Positions 5,676 to 13,229 of a stretch of 20,529 bases of DNA are shown in pieces. How positions within the stretch are numbered: position 1 is the first letter of the stretch; each line of letters opens with the position of its first letter. The DNA lies in IMG/VR virus record IMGVR_UViG_3300030104_002573, positions 1 through 20,529 of that record, one strand, 5' to 3'. Source of the DNA: a virus. The position numbers were made by a program, and so were the translations under genes. A model generated the notes under the pieces. It searched no databases. It was given only the letters and a program-made list of their open reading frames with translations, and had not been told where the DNA came from.

Positions 5676-6556
5676 TTTGATTCCACACTCACAAGGGATG
5701 TATCAAACTTACCCTCAGCATCAGTATAAACTGTGTTGAGTGTAGCATGTGGGAAGTTATCCCTAGCCACAGATAAACCATTTCCATAGAGAGCAGCAAG
5801 ATAACTCATAGAACTATTAGACAATACTCTTATATCACATTTTATCATATGATAGAGAGATGTCAATGGATGTTCATTAATATGAAGTTGAACATTGTAT
5901 CCTTGGTTCAAGAAACTATCAAACCATTCTTCTTGTCCTTGTGAATAGATATGAAACTCTTTATCAAACTCAAAAGTTTCCTCAATACCATTCATTAGGT
6001 TAAGGAAATACTTTTCTTTAGGACTACCAGGTTCATAGTATTCTCTGGTAGGTGAATGATCATTGTCCCTATCAGGCATGAAGTTTCTAATGTGCATAGA
6101 CACATTCAACTTATTAGTATCAAGATACTCTTTAGATGGATCAAAACGAATATGAGGAATCAATGATTCAAAGATACGTTCCTTACCCCACCATTTAATA
6201 TTAGTATCAGCCCAAGGCATCAATGCAAAATTATTAATCTCAATAATCTTATCCTCTCTACTGTTCTGATACTTCTCTACAAACTCTTCAAACTCTGGTG
6301 TGAAATTATCAAACTTAACTACTTCTAAGTCAGGTAGTTCTACACGATTAGGGAAGTTAAAGAACTCAGTACATTCTTTACAGAACTCTTCTTGTGTACC
6401 ATAGTCCTGATAGTGTTGGAGATTAGTAAAGTCTCTACCTAGAAACCTTGCACCAATAATTGCTTGAGATAAATTGTATGCATGTATCTGGTACTGTGCC
6501 ATAGCACCAATACCTTCTGTGTTCTTACCGTCAGCAGGAGTGTAAATGTAAAGCAT
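5672..6556 (-). CDS. Fucosyltransferase-like glycosyltransferase (294 aa)
   Basis: A GT-B-type enzyme with remote similarity to the GT11/GT23 fucosyltransferase superfamily. SMHIRNFMPDRD at about 153-164 sits where HxRRGD is expected, and DIRVLSNSSMSYLAALYGNG at about 241-260 matches the SNSTxSWWxAW block. The first basic residue of the HxRR pair is kept (His-Ile-Arg) but the second Arg and the Gly-Asp are not. The N-terminal half is unlike GT11. It follows the sugar dehydrogenase with TAATG-type spacing and overlaps purS by four bases. Donor uncertain; GDP-linked sugars are the best guess. Confidence 0.65.
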   Translation of the reverse strand: MLYIYTPADGKNTEGIGAMAQYQIHAYNLSQAIIGARFLGRDFTNLQHYQDYGTQEEFCKECTEFFNFPNRVELPDLEVVKFDNFTPEFEEFVEKYQNSREDKIIEINNFALMPWADTNIKWWGKERIFESLIPHIRFDPSKEYLDTNKLNVSMHIRNFMPDRDNDHSPTREYYEPGSPKEKYFLNLMNGIEETFEFDKEFHIYSQGQEEWFDSFLNQGYNVQLHINEHPLTSLYHMIKCDIRVLSNSSMSYLAALYGNGLSVARDNFPHATLNTVYTDAEGKFDTSLVSVESK

Positions 6557-7755
6557 TAGAAGTTCACCTTATGATAATCAGGAGGTATGTGTTCCTCACA
6601 ATAAATGAATTTAAATTGGCCAGGCCATGTATATACCAAGTCATCATACACCTTCTCTACTACCTCTGGCAACTCCATTACAGTAACCTTATAACCTCTA
6701 GATAATAATTCTTTAAACAAACGATACTGTTGACTCTCCTCTAAAATATCTGTACCTTTCTTGTAAGTAATTCCATCAGGAAAATAGAAAGGAACCTTCT
6801 TATTCTTATGCTTCTCACATAATTCATTTGCTAAAAAATCTGAATGCTCATCATTGAATGCATCAATGGTTAATCCAATGTTGTTTTTAAGTCCAACTGT
6901 TTCTGCAGCATGAGCAAAAGCACGATTGTCTCTTGGTAAGCACGGACCACCAAACCCAAATCCATAACCCAGATACTTAGAACCAACTCTACTGTCTGCA
7001 CCTATGGCATTCAGCACAGTATCTATCTCATCATCTAAACCAAACTTTGTTAGTACCTCACCTACCTGATTAGCATAACTAATTTTCATTGTAAGGTAAC
7101 AGTTCAAAGCAATCTTTGTCAGTTCAGCAGCAGTCAAAGACATGAAGTTCATATTAGGTTCCATCTCTGGACCTTGAATACGATAATAAAGATCAACAAT
7201 CTTTCTATCATACTCACCACCAACCAATACCATATCAGCCTTTAGTAATCCATTAACAATAGCACCTTGTGCTATGAACTCTGGATTATAATACACCTTC
7301 ATACCAGGCAATTGTTCTGCAAACTTATCACAGTCACCTGCATTCGTAGTGCATCCAACAACAAAAGTCTTTCTATCAGTAAAGACTAATGGAGTATCCA
7401 ATATATCATCAACAACCTTTTGAACTGCACTCACATCATAACTACCATCATTAAGAGAAGGAGTAGCAACAAATGTGTATATGATATCTGATTCTTTAAT
7501 AACCTCTTCATTAGAAGTAGTTGCTTTTATATCAGATTGTTTAAGTAACTCTGGTACGTATGGTTCATTAGTACTAATCGTCTTCTCTTGAAGATTTTTT
7601 ACATAATCCTTTCTAACATCAGATACAATAACCTTATACCCTGCTCTATCAGCAAGGAGAGCAAAGCAGATACCTAATCTACCTGCTCCTATAACACCTA
7701 TAGTTGGTCTGGGATCTACGATGTTATCCAAAGCATCAAGATCTACTAGTGTCAT
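6556..7755 (-). CDS. UDP-glucose/GDP-mannose dehydrogenase family (399 aa)
   Basis: Oxidises a nucleotide sugar twice with NAD+ to the uronic acid. N-terminal Rossmann motif IGVIGAGRLG (about 19-28), TFVATPS (94-100), YYNPEFIAQGA (155-165, the NPE-F-x-GA substrate block), the central helix with Lys214 and Asn218 (ELTKIALNCY), and the catalytic Cys272 in GFGGPCLPRDN, all as in UGD/GMD enzymes. Slightly shorter than bacterial UGD. The start at 7755 has GGAG 11 bases upstream and overlaps nadE by 20 bases; an upstream GTG/ATG-like extension to 7824 lies wholly inside nadE and is rejected. UDP-glucose versus GDP-mannose preference is not decidable by eye. Confidence 0.88.
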   Translation of the reverse strand: MTLVDLDALDNIVDPRPTIGVIGAGRLGICFALLADRAGYKVIVSDVRKDYVKNLQEKTISTNEPYVPELLKQSDIKATTSNEEVIKESDIIYTFVATPSLNDGSYDVSAVQKVVDDILDTPLVFTDRKTFVVGCTTNAGDCDKFAEQLPGMKVYYNPEFIAQGAIVNGLLKADMVLVGGEYDRKIVDLYYRIQGPEMEPNMNFMSLTAAELTKIALNCYLTMKISYANQVGEVLTKFGLDDEIDTVLNAIGADSRVGSKYLGYGFGFGGPCLPRDNRAFAHAAETVGLKNNIGLTIDAFNDEHSDFLANELCEKHKNKKVPFYFPDGITYKKGTDILEESQQYRLFKELLSRGYKVTVMELPEVVEKVYDDLVYTWPGQFKFIYCEEHIPPDYHKVNF

Positions 7756-8500
7756 AATGTTTCTCCAGTGTGAATGTAGGGATAGGTTCCATCTTATGTT
7801 TATTCTTCCTATTAAATTCGTCAAGTATGTCCACAGCAGGGCCTTTACGATACTCCATTGCTTCTTCTAATTCCTTATACGATGCTCCTATTTGTCCTTC
7901 ATCTGTTCTACCATCATCCCACAATCCATCAGTAGGAGTAGCAGCAATGATTTCTGGATTCACTCCAAGATGTTCTCCAAGAGCCCAGACCTGTGACTTA
8001 TAAAGGTCAGCAATTGGTGCAATATCAACACCACCATCACCATACTTAGTAAAGAACCCTACACCATAATCTTCTACCTTATTACCTGTTCCTACTACAA
8101 CACCACCCACTGTTCCAGCAATCTGGTAGAGAGTGACCATACGTAGACGAGACTTTGTATTCGCATTAGCAAGTTTATTACCTGTAAAGGTATCATCTAT
8201 GTTAGAGATAAACTTATCATAAGTTTCAGATAAGTCAACGTCTAATCTAATAACATTAGAATACTCAGCAGCTAATCTATTAGCATGTTGATTTGACAGT
8301 TTAGTATTACCCTCCTTAGAGTGGAGAGGCATCGTCAAAACATAAGTACGAAGATCTGTTTTAGCACAGAGAGTAGAGACTACAGCAGAATCAATTCCAC
8401 CTGATACACCTATTACAAATGCATTAAGAGAATGCATATAATAATAATCTTTCAACCAATTGATGATGTCTTCTTCAAGAATCTGATAATGTAGAGTCAT
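7736..8500 (-). CDS. nadE: Ammonia-dependent NAD synthetase (254 aa)
   Basis: Makes NAD+ from deamido-NAD, ATP and ammonia. Contains the PP-loop SGGIDS (33-38) of ATP pyrophosphatases, MPLHSKEGN, VVGTGNKVEDYG (136-145) and the NadE signature FTKYGDGGVDIAPIADLYKSQV (150-171). No glutaminase domain is present, so ammonia is the nitrogen source. The start at 8500 makes an ATGA overlap with the upstream gene and is preferred over an in-frame ATG at 8530. Sitting between a sulfotransferase and an NAD-using sugar dehydrogenase, it may supply NAD to the sugar oxidoreductases encoded here, or to the infected cell generally. Confidence 0.92.
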   Translation of the reverse strand: MTLHYQILEEDIINWLKDYYYMHSLNAFVIGVSGGIDSAVVSTLCAKTDLRTYVLTMPLHSKEGNTKLSNQHANRLAAEYSNVIRLDVDLSETYDKFISNIDDTFTGNKLANANTKSRLRMVTLYQIAGTVGGVVVGTGNKVEDYGVGFFTKYGDGGVDIAPIADLYKSQVWALGEHLGVNPEIIAATPTDGLWDDGRTDEGQIGASYKELEEAMEYRKGPAVDILDEFNRKNKHKMEPIPTFTLEKHYDTSRS

Positions 8501-8883
8501 TTTTTTCGTTTGGGTACTTGGATTGTCCATGATGATGACACTAAGTCAACCATTTCAAAGTTCTTTTTGAACTCTTTCTCTCTTTCCTTCTTTTCCTTTT
8601 CCATCGTTACCTCAATAGTTTCTATTGTTTTAGAACCATATTCAGGTATGGTGAATCCAAAAGATTGACACTCCTCTGATTCTGAGAGATCTATACCACA
8701 ATCAGCAGCATAGTCCCAAATGATTTGGTCAACTTGTCCAAACAAAGAATCAAATGTCAATCTCTTACGTAGATCATTAGCAATGTTATCTACGTGTTCA
8801 GCATCTAAGTCCCTTCCACAGGGTCTATCCTTCACCAGTTGGTTAAGATTGATAACAATCTTACATTCATTGTAAATGCTCAT
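8497..8883 (-). CDS. Hypothetical protein (128 aa) in glycan operon
   Basis: Not recognised. Begins MSIYNECKIVINLNQLVKDR. The middle is acidic and mixed helical (LDAEHVDNIANDLRKRL), with a short Cys-containing stretch (AADCGIDLSESEECQSFG). A highly charged Lys/Glu helix at about 93-108 (MEKEKKEREKEFKKN) probably forms a coiled coil, and the tail is basic (VPKRKK). Overlaps the sulfotransferase-like gene by 17 bases and nadE by four, so it is part of the operon. No catalytic motif is visible. Confidence 0.75.
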   Translation of the reverse strand: MSIYNECKIVINLNQLVKDRPCGRDLDAEHVDNIANDLRKRLTFDSLFGQVDQIIWDYAADCGIDLSESEECQSFGFTIPEYGSKTIETIEVTMEKEKKEREKEFKKNFEMVDLVSSSWTIQVPKRKK

Positions 8884-9625
8884 TTTTTACTTGGGCAATG
8901 AGATCAAAGTCAGGTGCATAAAGCTCTTTAACTTTAGCACGTATTTCATCAGTATAGAATGAATCGTAATATTTTGCAAGGGGTGACTTACCCAAGTCCC
9001 ACCACTGTCTTACTGTCCATTCATGGAAAGGACCATCAATATCTTCCTTAACTCCCATTCTACCTGCTTTTGCTAAGTGTTCTGGGTCAAGATTAACCTC
9101 CACACCTAGCTCTCTAGCAGGTATAGCATATGCTTCAGGTAAGTCCTCAAGCAATACAACATCATCAAATCTTATCTCTACATTACCACTAAAGAAAAAC
9201 TTAGTTTGGTATGCAAAATGAGGGTCAAACCATTGATACAAATCAAGGTTACCCAATACATCAAAAACAAAATCTTTGAATGTATAGTCCAGCAAATTTT
9301 TATTAGGATCCAATGGAAGACGATAGCATCCAGGACCAACGTGTGTTAGATAATTCTTATAAACTTCTGCACGTGAATTAATATCATCGTAAGGATCTGG
9401 TACATCAATCCAAGGAACCCATCTCTCTCTTTTAACATCAGCAAGATGTCTTACATCTATATCTACAATCTTATTAAGGAACATACTAACAACACGATTA
9501 TAAGGATCCCTCATCTGAAGAAACTTATAATCACTGTCTGGTACAAGGACGTTCTGCCATGTACTTTCTGCAAGGATAATACCCGACTTAGGGCTACACC
9601 AGCAATGCTTACCTACCTGTTGCAT
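8867..9625 (-). CDS. Sulfotransferase-like protein (252 aa), possibly short at N-terminus
   Basis: Likely transfers sulfate from PAPS to a sugar or other acceptor. YKFLQMRDPYNRVVSMFLNK (33-52) matches the 3'-phosphate-binding RDPxxRxxSxF block of PAPS sulfotransferases. An SPKSG at 11-15 could be the 5'-phosphate loop (PKSGTT), but it lies only about 25 residues before RDP, much closer than usual, and only 10 residues from the start. So the N-terminal strand may be shortened or the start misplaced. An ATG 11 bases upstream reads only eight codons in another frame. The C-terminal half (WTVRQWWDLGKSP, YAPDFDLI) fits the family's tail. Sulfated glycans would fit the surrounding sugar genes. Confidence 0.6.
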   Translation of the reverse strand: MQQVGKHCWCSPKSGIILAESTWQNVLVPDSDYKFLQMRDPYNRVVSMFLNKIVDIDVRHLADVKRERWVPWIDVPDPYDDINSRAEVYKNYLTHVGPGCYRLPLDPNKNLLDYTFKDFVFDVLGNLDLYQWFDPHFAYQTKFFFSGNVEIRFDDVVLLEDLPEAYAIPARELGVEVNLDPEHLAKAGRMGVKEDIDGPFHEWTVRQWWDLGKSPLAKYYDSFYTDEIRAKVKELYAPDFDLIAQVKNEHLQ

Positions 9626-9643
9626 AATGAATCATAATGTGTT

Positions 9644-10411
9644 TTATTTAGAGATAAATTTTCGGACCTCTTCAGCAACTCTGTCCGTGGCATTATGATA
9701 TTTCTTACCCCGTTGGTAGTTATCTTCTACCGCTTCTAGTTTAGCATCATATAGTTCGGGTGTCAAAGTGTTTATCAAATCTTCCATCTCTTCTATGGTA
9801 TGGAAATGTAATATACCATCCATATTAAAGTAATCACCCACGTTAGGACAACCCCAATAAAGAGGGATAGTCTTAGTCTCAAAGCAATCTAATAACTTCT
9901 CTGAGAAATAATTATTAATCTCACTATTCTCTAAAGAGATAGTGAACTTAGCATTCTCTAGTGCAACATTCTTATTAGGAATAGAAGGTGGTGTTCTCTT
10001 CTTCCATACTTCAAAGTCATTTATCTCATCATACTCTTCCAACGCATACCATATCTCTTGACGTAACTTGTGTCCTTCACACCATCCCTTATTAGTGGTG
10101 AGGTAACTAATTTGATTACGCTTATCAATCTTAGCATCATTTATCCAACAGTTACTCCAGTTAAAGAGTTGTGCATTCTCAAGTTCTTCTACCAACCACT
10201 CACGATAAGTGAGGATCAAATCAAACTCAGATGCACCCTTTCTAACCAAGTCATCAAATGGATGAACACAAGGAGGTTCAACCACCACTAGAACTTTTAC
10301 GTCAGCATCTAAATCCTTCTCCAATGTGTCAAAGGAAATACTAACTTTCTTTTCAAACTCAGTCTCTAGTGATAACTGAGTTGGGCCATGATGCGAAGAG
10401 TTCTTAAACAT
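9644..10411 (-). CDS. GT10 alpha-1,3-fucosyltransferase-like protein (255 aa)
   Basis: GT10 enzymes transfer L-fucose from GDP-fucose. The C-terminal donor-binding motif is clear: KFTISLENSEINNYFSEKLL (155-174), then TIPLYWGCPNVGDYFN (181-196), which parallels the family's ENS...Y-x-TEK...vP-v-xG. The N-terminal acceptor half is present but diverged (VLVVVEPPCVHPFD near 40-53). At 255 residues it is short relative to bacterial FucT (about 350-480), lacking the heptad-repeat tail. Overlaps gmd by eight bases. Its product presumably shares an acceptor with the GT11 enzymes downstream. Confidence 0.8.
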   Translation of the reverse strand: MFKNSSHHGPTQLSLETEFEKKVSISFDTLEKDLDADVKVLVVVEPPCVHPFDDLVRKGASEFDLILTYREWLVEELENAQLFNWSNCWINDAKIDKRNQISYLTTNKGWCEGHKLRQEIWYALEEYDEINDFEVWKKRTPPSIPNKNVALENAKFTISLENSEINNYFSEKLLDCFETKTIPLYWGCPNVGDYFNMDGILHFHTIEEMEDLINTLTPELYDAKLEAVEDNYQRGKKYHNATDRVAEEVRKFISK

Positions 10412-11366
10412 TGTTCATCCAAAATTCAATCATTTCATCAAGCATACTATCAAATGTATACTCAGGTTCCCAACCCAATTCCTCACGGATTGGAGTGGAG
10501 TCTCCCTTAAGGAACTTAAGTTCCTCAGGACGCATAAACTTAGGGTTCTGAATCACATAGTCTTCGTAGTTCTTACCAAGTTTATCAAAGGTATATCTAC
10601 AAAAGTCACGGACTGTATGCGTGTCACCTGTAGAGATAATATAATCCTTAGGAACATCATTGTTCAGTATGGAATGCATACCACGAACATAATCTTTTGA
10701 GTGTCCCCAGTCACGACTAGAATCAAGATTACCTAACTCCAGTTTGTCACGCAATCCTTTGTGGATTTGTACAGCAGTCTTAACTACCTTGTTGGTGACA
10801 AAGTTTGACCCCCGCCTTGGTGATTCATGATTAAAGAGTATTCCATTGACGTAATGTTTATTGTAGCCAGCACGATAGTGCCGAACAAGATTATACGCCA
10901 GTACCTTAGAACAACCATAAGGTGAAACAGGATGCATGGGAGTAGTTATCCTTTGACATCCATCATCATCTATAGAGTTACCAAACATCTCAGATGAACT
11001 TGCTTGATAGAACTTAGCATCTGGTTGGAGAACCCTGCATAGTTCTAACATATTCAATACTCCAAGACTGTTTGTCTTGATAGTAAAGGATGGCATGTCA
11101 GTACTGATACGAACATGGCTCATAGCAGCGAGATTATATATCTCATCAAACTGATTCTCTTGGAGAATACGAACTAGTGATAGTTCATCAGTCAAATCAC
11201 CATAGTGAGTGATAACCTCCAATTCTCTTATCCTTGCGTCTTGATTCTCTGCTACAGAGTGACGACGAAGGATACCATGAACCTCATAACCAAGACTTAA
11301 AAGATACTCAGAGAGATAACTTCCATCTTGACCACTAATACCAGTGATAAGAGCTCTCTTAGTCAT
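10404..11366 (-). CDS. gmd: GDP-mannose 4,6-dehydratase (320 aa)
   Basis: Converts GDP-D-mannose to GDP-4-keto-6-deoxy-D-mannose, the entry to GDP-L-fucose, GDP-rhamnose, perosamine and colitose. Short-chain dehydrogenase fold: ALITGISGQDGSYLSEYL (5-22) with the GxxGQDG motif characteristic of Gmd, YNLAAMSHV (77-85), SSSEMFG (123-129), catalytic Tyr150 and Lys154 (YGCSK) and the family fingerprint FNHESPRRGSNFVTNK (178-193). Length is near normal for the family though slightly short. Operon context: it lies between an unknown 61-codon gene and the GT10 gene with 8-base overlaps on both sides. Confidence 0.96.
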   Translation of the reverse strand: MTKRALITGISGQDGSYLSEYLLSLGYEVHGILRRHSVAENQDARIRELEVITHYGDLTDELSLVRILQENQFDEIYNLAAMSHVRISTDMPSFTIKTNSLGVLNMLELCRVLQPDAKFYQASSSEMFGNSIDDDGCQRITTPMHPVSPYGCSKVLAYNLVRHYRAGYNKHYVNGILFNHESPRRGSNFVTNKVVKTAVQIHKGLRDKLELGNLDSSRDWGHSKDYVRGMHSILNNDVPKDYIISTGDTHTVRDFCRYTFDKLGKNYEDYVIQNPKFMRPEELKFLKGDSTPIREELGWEPEYTFDSMLDEMIEFWMNNV

Positions 11367-11544
11367 CAGATTCTATCTTAGTAAGAAACTCTTCTGCATC
11401 AATGATTGCTTCAATCTTAGATAGCATTTCAGCAATATGCTTACTGGTGTAAGGTGATTCAGTACGTGCTGCATATGCTAATGCATTACGTAAATTTGAT
11501 TGTGCCTCTCTTAGAGAGTCTTCTACTGGTGTTGATAAAGTCAT
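11359..11544 (-). CDS. Small helical protein (61 aa), unknown
   Basis: Not recognised. Starts MTLSTPVEDSLREAQSNLRN. It looks like two amphipathic helices (residues 7-25 and 34-58) joined by a short SPYTS turn, so it may dimerise. Overlaps both neighbours by four to eight bases (ATGA with the aminotransferase-like gene), so it is co-translated within the sugar operon. No motif suggests an enzyme. Confidence 0.7.
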   Translation of the reverse strand: MTLSTPVEDSLREAQSNLRNALAYAARTESPYTSKHIAEMLSKIEAIIDAEEFLTKIESDD

Positions 11545-12134
11545 TTGAATACATCCATAGTTCTAAGGTCAGGGTAGTCACGATCAGTCCAAATCTTTGG
11601 TTCTGACACAACTGCTTCTTCAAACTTATCCAATCCTGTCTGTGCTGCTTCGGGTGTCATGTAATAATGATACCCAATAGTTTTGATGTTTTGTTCTCTC
11701 CAAGGAATGTCTCTACTATTTCTACCATCATACACCATTTCTGACATTATTTCAAATGCTTCTTTATTATCAGTAAGAATCATACCACCCCTACCTATCT
11801 TAAGATGCTTCTGGAATTGAAAACTAAGACACATATGTGTGCTAGGTATGTAACCACCCATCTTCCACAGAACAGCAGCATCATAGACATTTGTATTACC
11901 AATCTGATAATAGTCTACCCACTCCTCTTCTTTAAAAGTCCATCTCAATCCCAACTTATGTCCTAAAAAAGGAATAGATGGATAGGTATGAGTTGGAAAG
12001 GTTACCTCATAGGGATCCTCATAACGTAAACACAACTCAACTGCATGAGTGCAAGAGTCTGTAGCAATAGCATAAGGTGCTCCAAAGAATGATGCAACCT
12101 TATCCTCTAGTTTAGTAACTAATTCAAACCCCAT
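11541..12134 (-). CDS. Short DegT/DnrJ/EryC1-type PLP enzyme (197 aa)
   Basis: Sugar aminotransferases of this family attach an amino group to keto-sugars such as the Gmd product (PerA type). Visible are the PLP phosphate-binding ATDSCTHAVEL (24-34, like the family's 'SGT-AL' loop), the Asp that holds the pyridine ring in VYDAA (83-87), the Schiff-base Lys109 in LSFQFQKHLKIGRGGMI, and IGYHYYMTPEAAQTGL (about 153-168, like GyNyRm-e-AA). All key PLP residues remain, yet the protein is about half the family's usual 370-400 residues. The C-terminal small domain and several spacers are missing. It may be a minimal enzyme, a sugar binder or a degraded one. Confidence 0.75.
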   Translation of the reverse strand: MGFELVTKLEDKVASFFGAPYAIATDSCTHAVELCLRYEDPYEVTFPTHTYPSIPFLGHKLGLRWTFKEEEWVDYYQIGNTNVYDAAVLWKMGGYIPSTHMCLSFQFQKHLKIGRGGMILTDNKEAFEIMSEMVYDGRNSRDIPWREQNIKTIGYHYYMTPEAAQTGLDKFEEAVVSEPKIWTDRDYPDLRTMDVFK

Positions 12135-12669
12135 TGTAGGCCTCCAAATTCAAACTCACTGGCATACCATTCTCCTTATCCATGTGAGGATAATATGCTT
12201 GAGAATGGTCATCGTATTTACCATGTTCAACCTCACGCCAATCCCACGGTTTCACACCTTCAAATCCAACACTTAAGAGAAGTTCAGTTAAAGAACTCTC
12301 ATCGTATGTTGTTTTGTGATAAATGGTTTCATCACCCATTGGCATCTTTCCATATAAAGGACCAAGAATTTTTTTAATATCACCTGTGCGAAAATAGATT
12401 TCACATAGAGTATTAAAATTAGGAACACCAATACGAAGGATACCATCCTTCTTTAATTTGGATTTCCACTTCTTAAGAATAGGAACTATCTCATCCCTAT
12501 CAAAGTATTCTATCACGTGGGACGCATAAATCAAGTCCACATTCTCATATGGAAAATCGATGATGTCCTTATGATCTAAGTGATCATAGTCTCCACCATC
12601 AATGTGTATCCAATCAGGGCCGAAGTTTCTCCAACCACATCCTAGATTAATCTTCAGTTTGTTTGCCAT
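12124..12669 (-). CDS. SAM-dependent methyltransferase, class I (181 aa)
   Basis: A compact Rossmann methyltransferase. Motif I is KINLGCGWRN (6-15), the acidic end of strand 2 is WIHIDGG (20-26), motif II is VDLIYASHVIEYFD (44-57) and motif III is LKKDGILRIGVPNFNT (72-87). It resembles the predicted SAM-methyltransferases found in LPS and capsule loci. In this setting it probably methylates a sugar of the glycan, but protein or small-molecule targets cannot be excluded. Overlaps the upstream 54-codon gene by 23 bases and the PLP enzyme by 11 bases. Confidence 0.85.
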   Translation of the reverse strand: MANKLKINLGCGWRNFGPDWIHIDGGDYDHLDHKDIIDFPYENVDLIYASHVIEYFDRDEIVPILKKWKSKLKKDGILRIGVPNFNTLCEIYFRTGDIKKILGPLYGKMPMGDETIYHKTTYDESSLTELLLSVGFEGVKPWDWREVEHGKYDDHSQAYYPHMDKENGMPVSLNLEAYNGV

Positions 12670-12811
12670 CAGGTTCCCACTTTCGCATTTCAGAATTCCA
12701 GATGTATCCTGGTCTACCCAAATATTCTACATCATTTTCCCACTCTCGTAAAGCCTCTACAACTATTGCTTTAATTTCTTTCCTTAACCAAGATGGTAAC
12801 TTAACTGACAT
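12647..12811 (-). CDS. Small basic protein (54 aa), unknown
   Basis: Not recognised. Starts MSVKLPSWLRKEIKAIVVEA: an amphipathic helix followed by REWENDVEYLGRPGYIWNS and a polar tail. Coding is supported by a strong ribosome-binding site AGGAGGT about 7 bases upstream and by overlaps with both neighbours (cupin gene 11 bases, methyltransferase gene 23 bases). It has three Trp in 54 residues. Without it there would be a 130-base hole in an otherwise gapless operon. Confidence 0.65.
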   Translation of the reverse strand: MSVKLPSWLRKEIKAIVVEALREWENDVEYLGRPGYIWNSEMRKWEPDGKQTED

Positions 12812-13229
12812 CACCCACCTCCAAGAAAACCTTATCGTTTTCTACTCCTTGATATGGTCCTGTTTTGTACTCATATACAACAGTATTTTCTTCTAGTATT
12901 TCATACGTATGACCACCTTCAAAGGTCATTGAACAATCACCTTGATTAATAACTTCTGTACTAAGAAGAGTATCATCGATGTCATAAAAATAAACCTTAA
13001 CCGATCCCTGAATAACTACCCAAGATTCTTGAGCAATTATCTGAGGACTAGGACAAGGTTTCCATATATGCTTATGAGGACGGAAGGTTTTACCCTTTTC
13101 CATCCTCAATGTAGCAAGTTGTATGAATTGGTCTGCAGGAGCAACATCTGTTCTCCCTTCTATTTCATCAAATCGATTGATGATGTGAAGAAGTTTGCCT
13201 TCTTCAACCTGAGAAAATAACTTCTTCAT
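12801..13229 (-). CDS. Cupin-fold protein, WbuC-like (142 aa)
   Basis: A small beta-barrel metal-binding cupin. Motif 1 is TFRPHKHIW (48-56) with His52 and His54, Glu68 and GSVKVYFYD (75-83); motif 2 is FEGGHTYEIL (103-112) with His107. The four likely metal ligands (His, His, Glu, His) are all present. The arrangement resembles WbuC-family cupins seen in O-antigen loci. A FdtA-type sugar 3,4-ketoisomerase is another possibility, and would suit a pathway with keto-sugars. Overlaps the epimerase gene by 26 bases and is clearly co-translated. Confidence 0.75.
   Translation of the reverse strand: MKKLFSQVEEGKLLHIINRFDEIEGRTDVAPADQFIQLATLRMEKGKTFRPHKHIWKPCPSPQIIAQESWVVIQGSVKVYFYDIDDTLLSTEVINQGDCSMTFEGGHTYEILEENTVVYEYKTGPYQGVENDKVFLEVGDVS

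Noticed and set aside
7756-7824. 23-codon N-terminal extension of the sugar dehydrogenase
   Set aside because: It lies wholly inside nadE, lacks family similarity and the ATG at 7755 has a GGAG ribosome-binding site.
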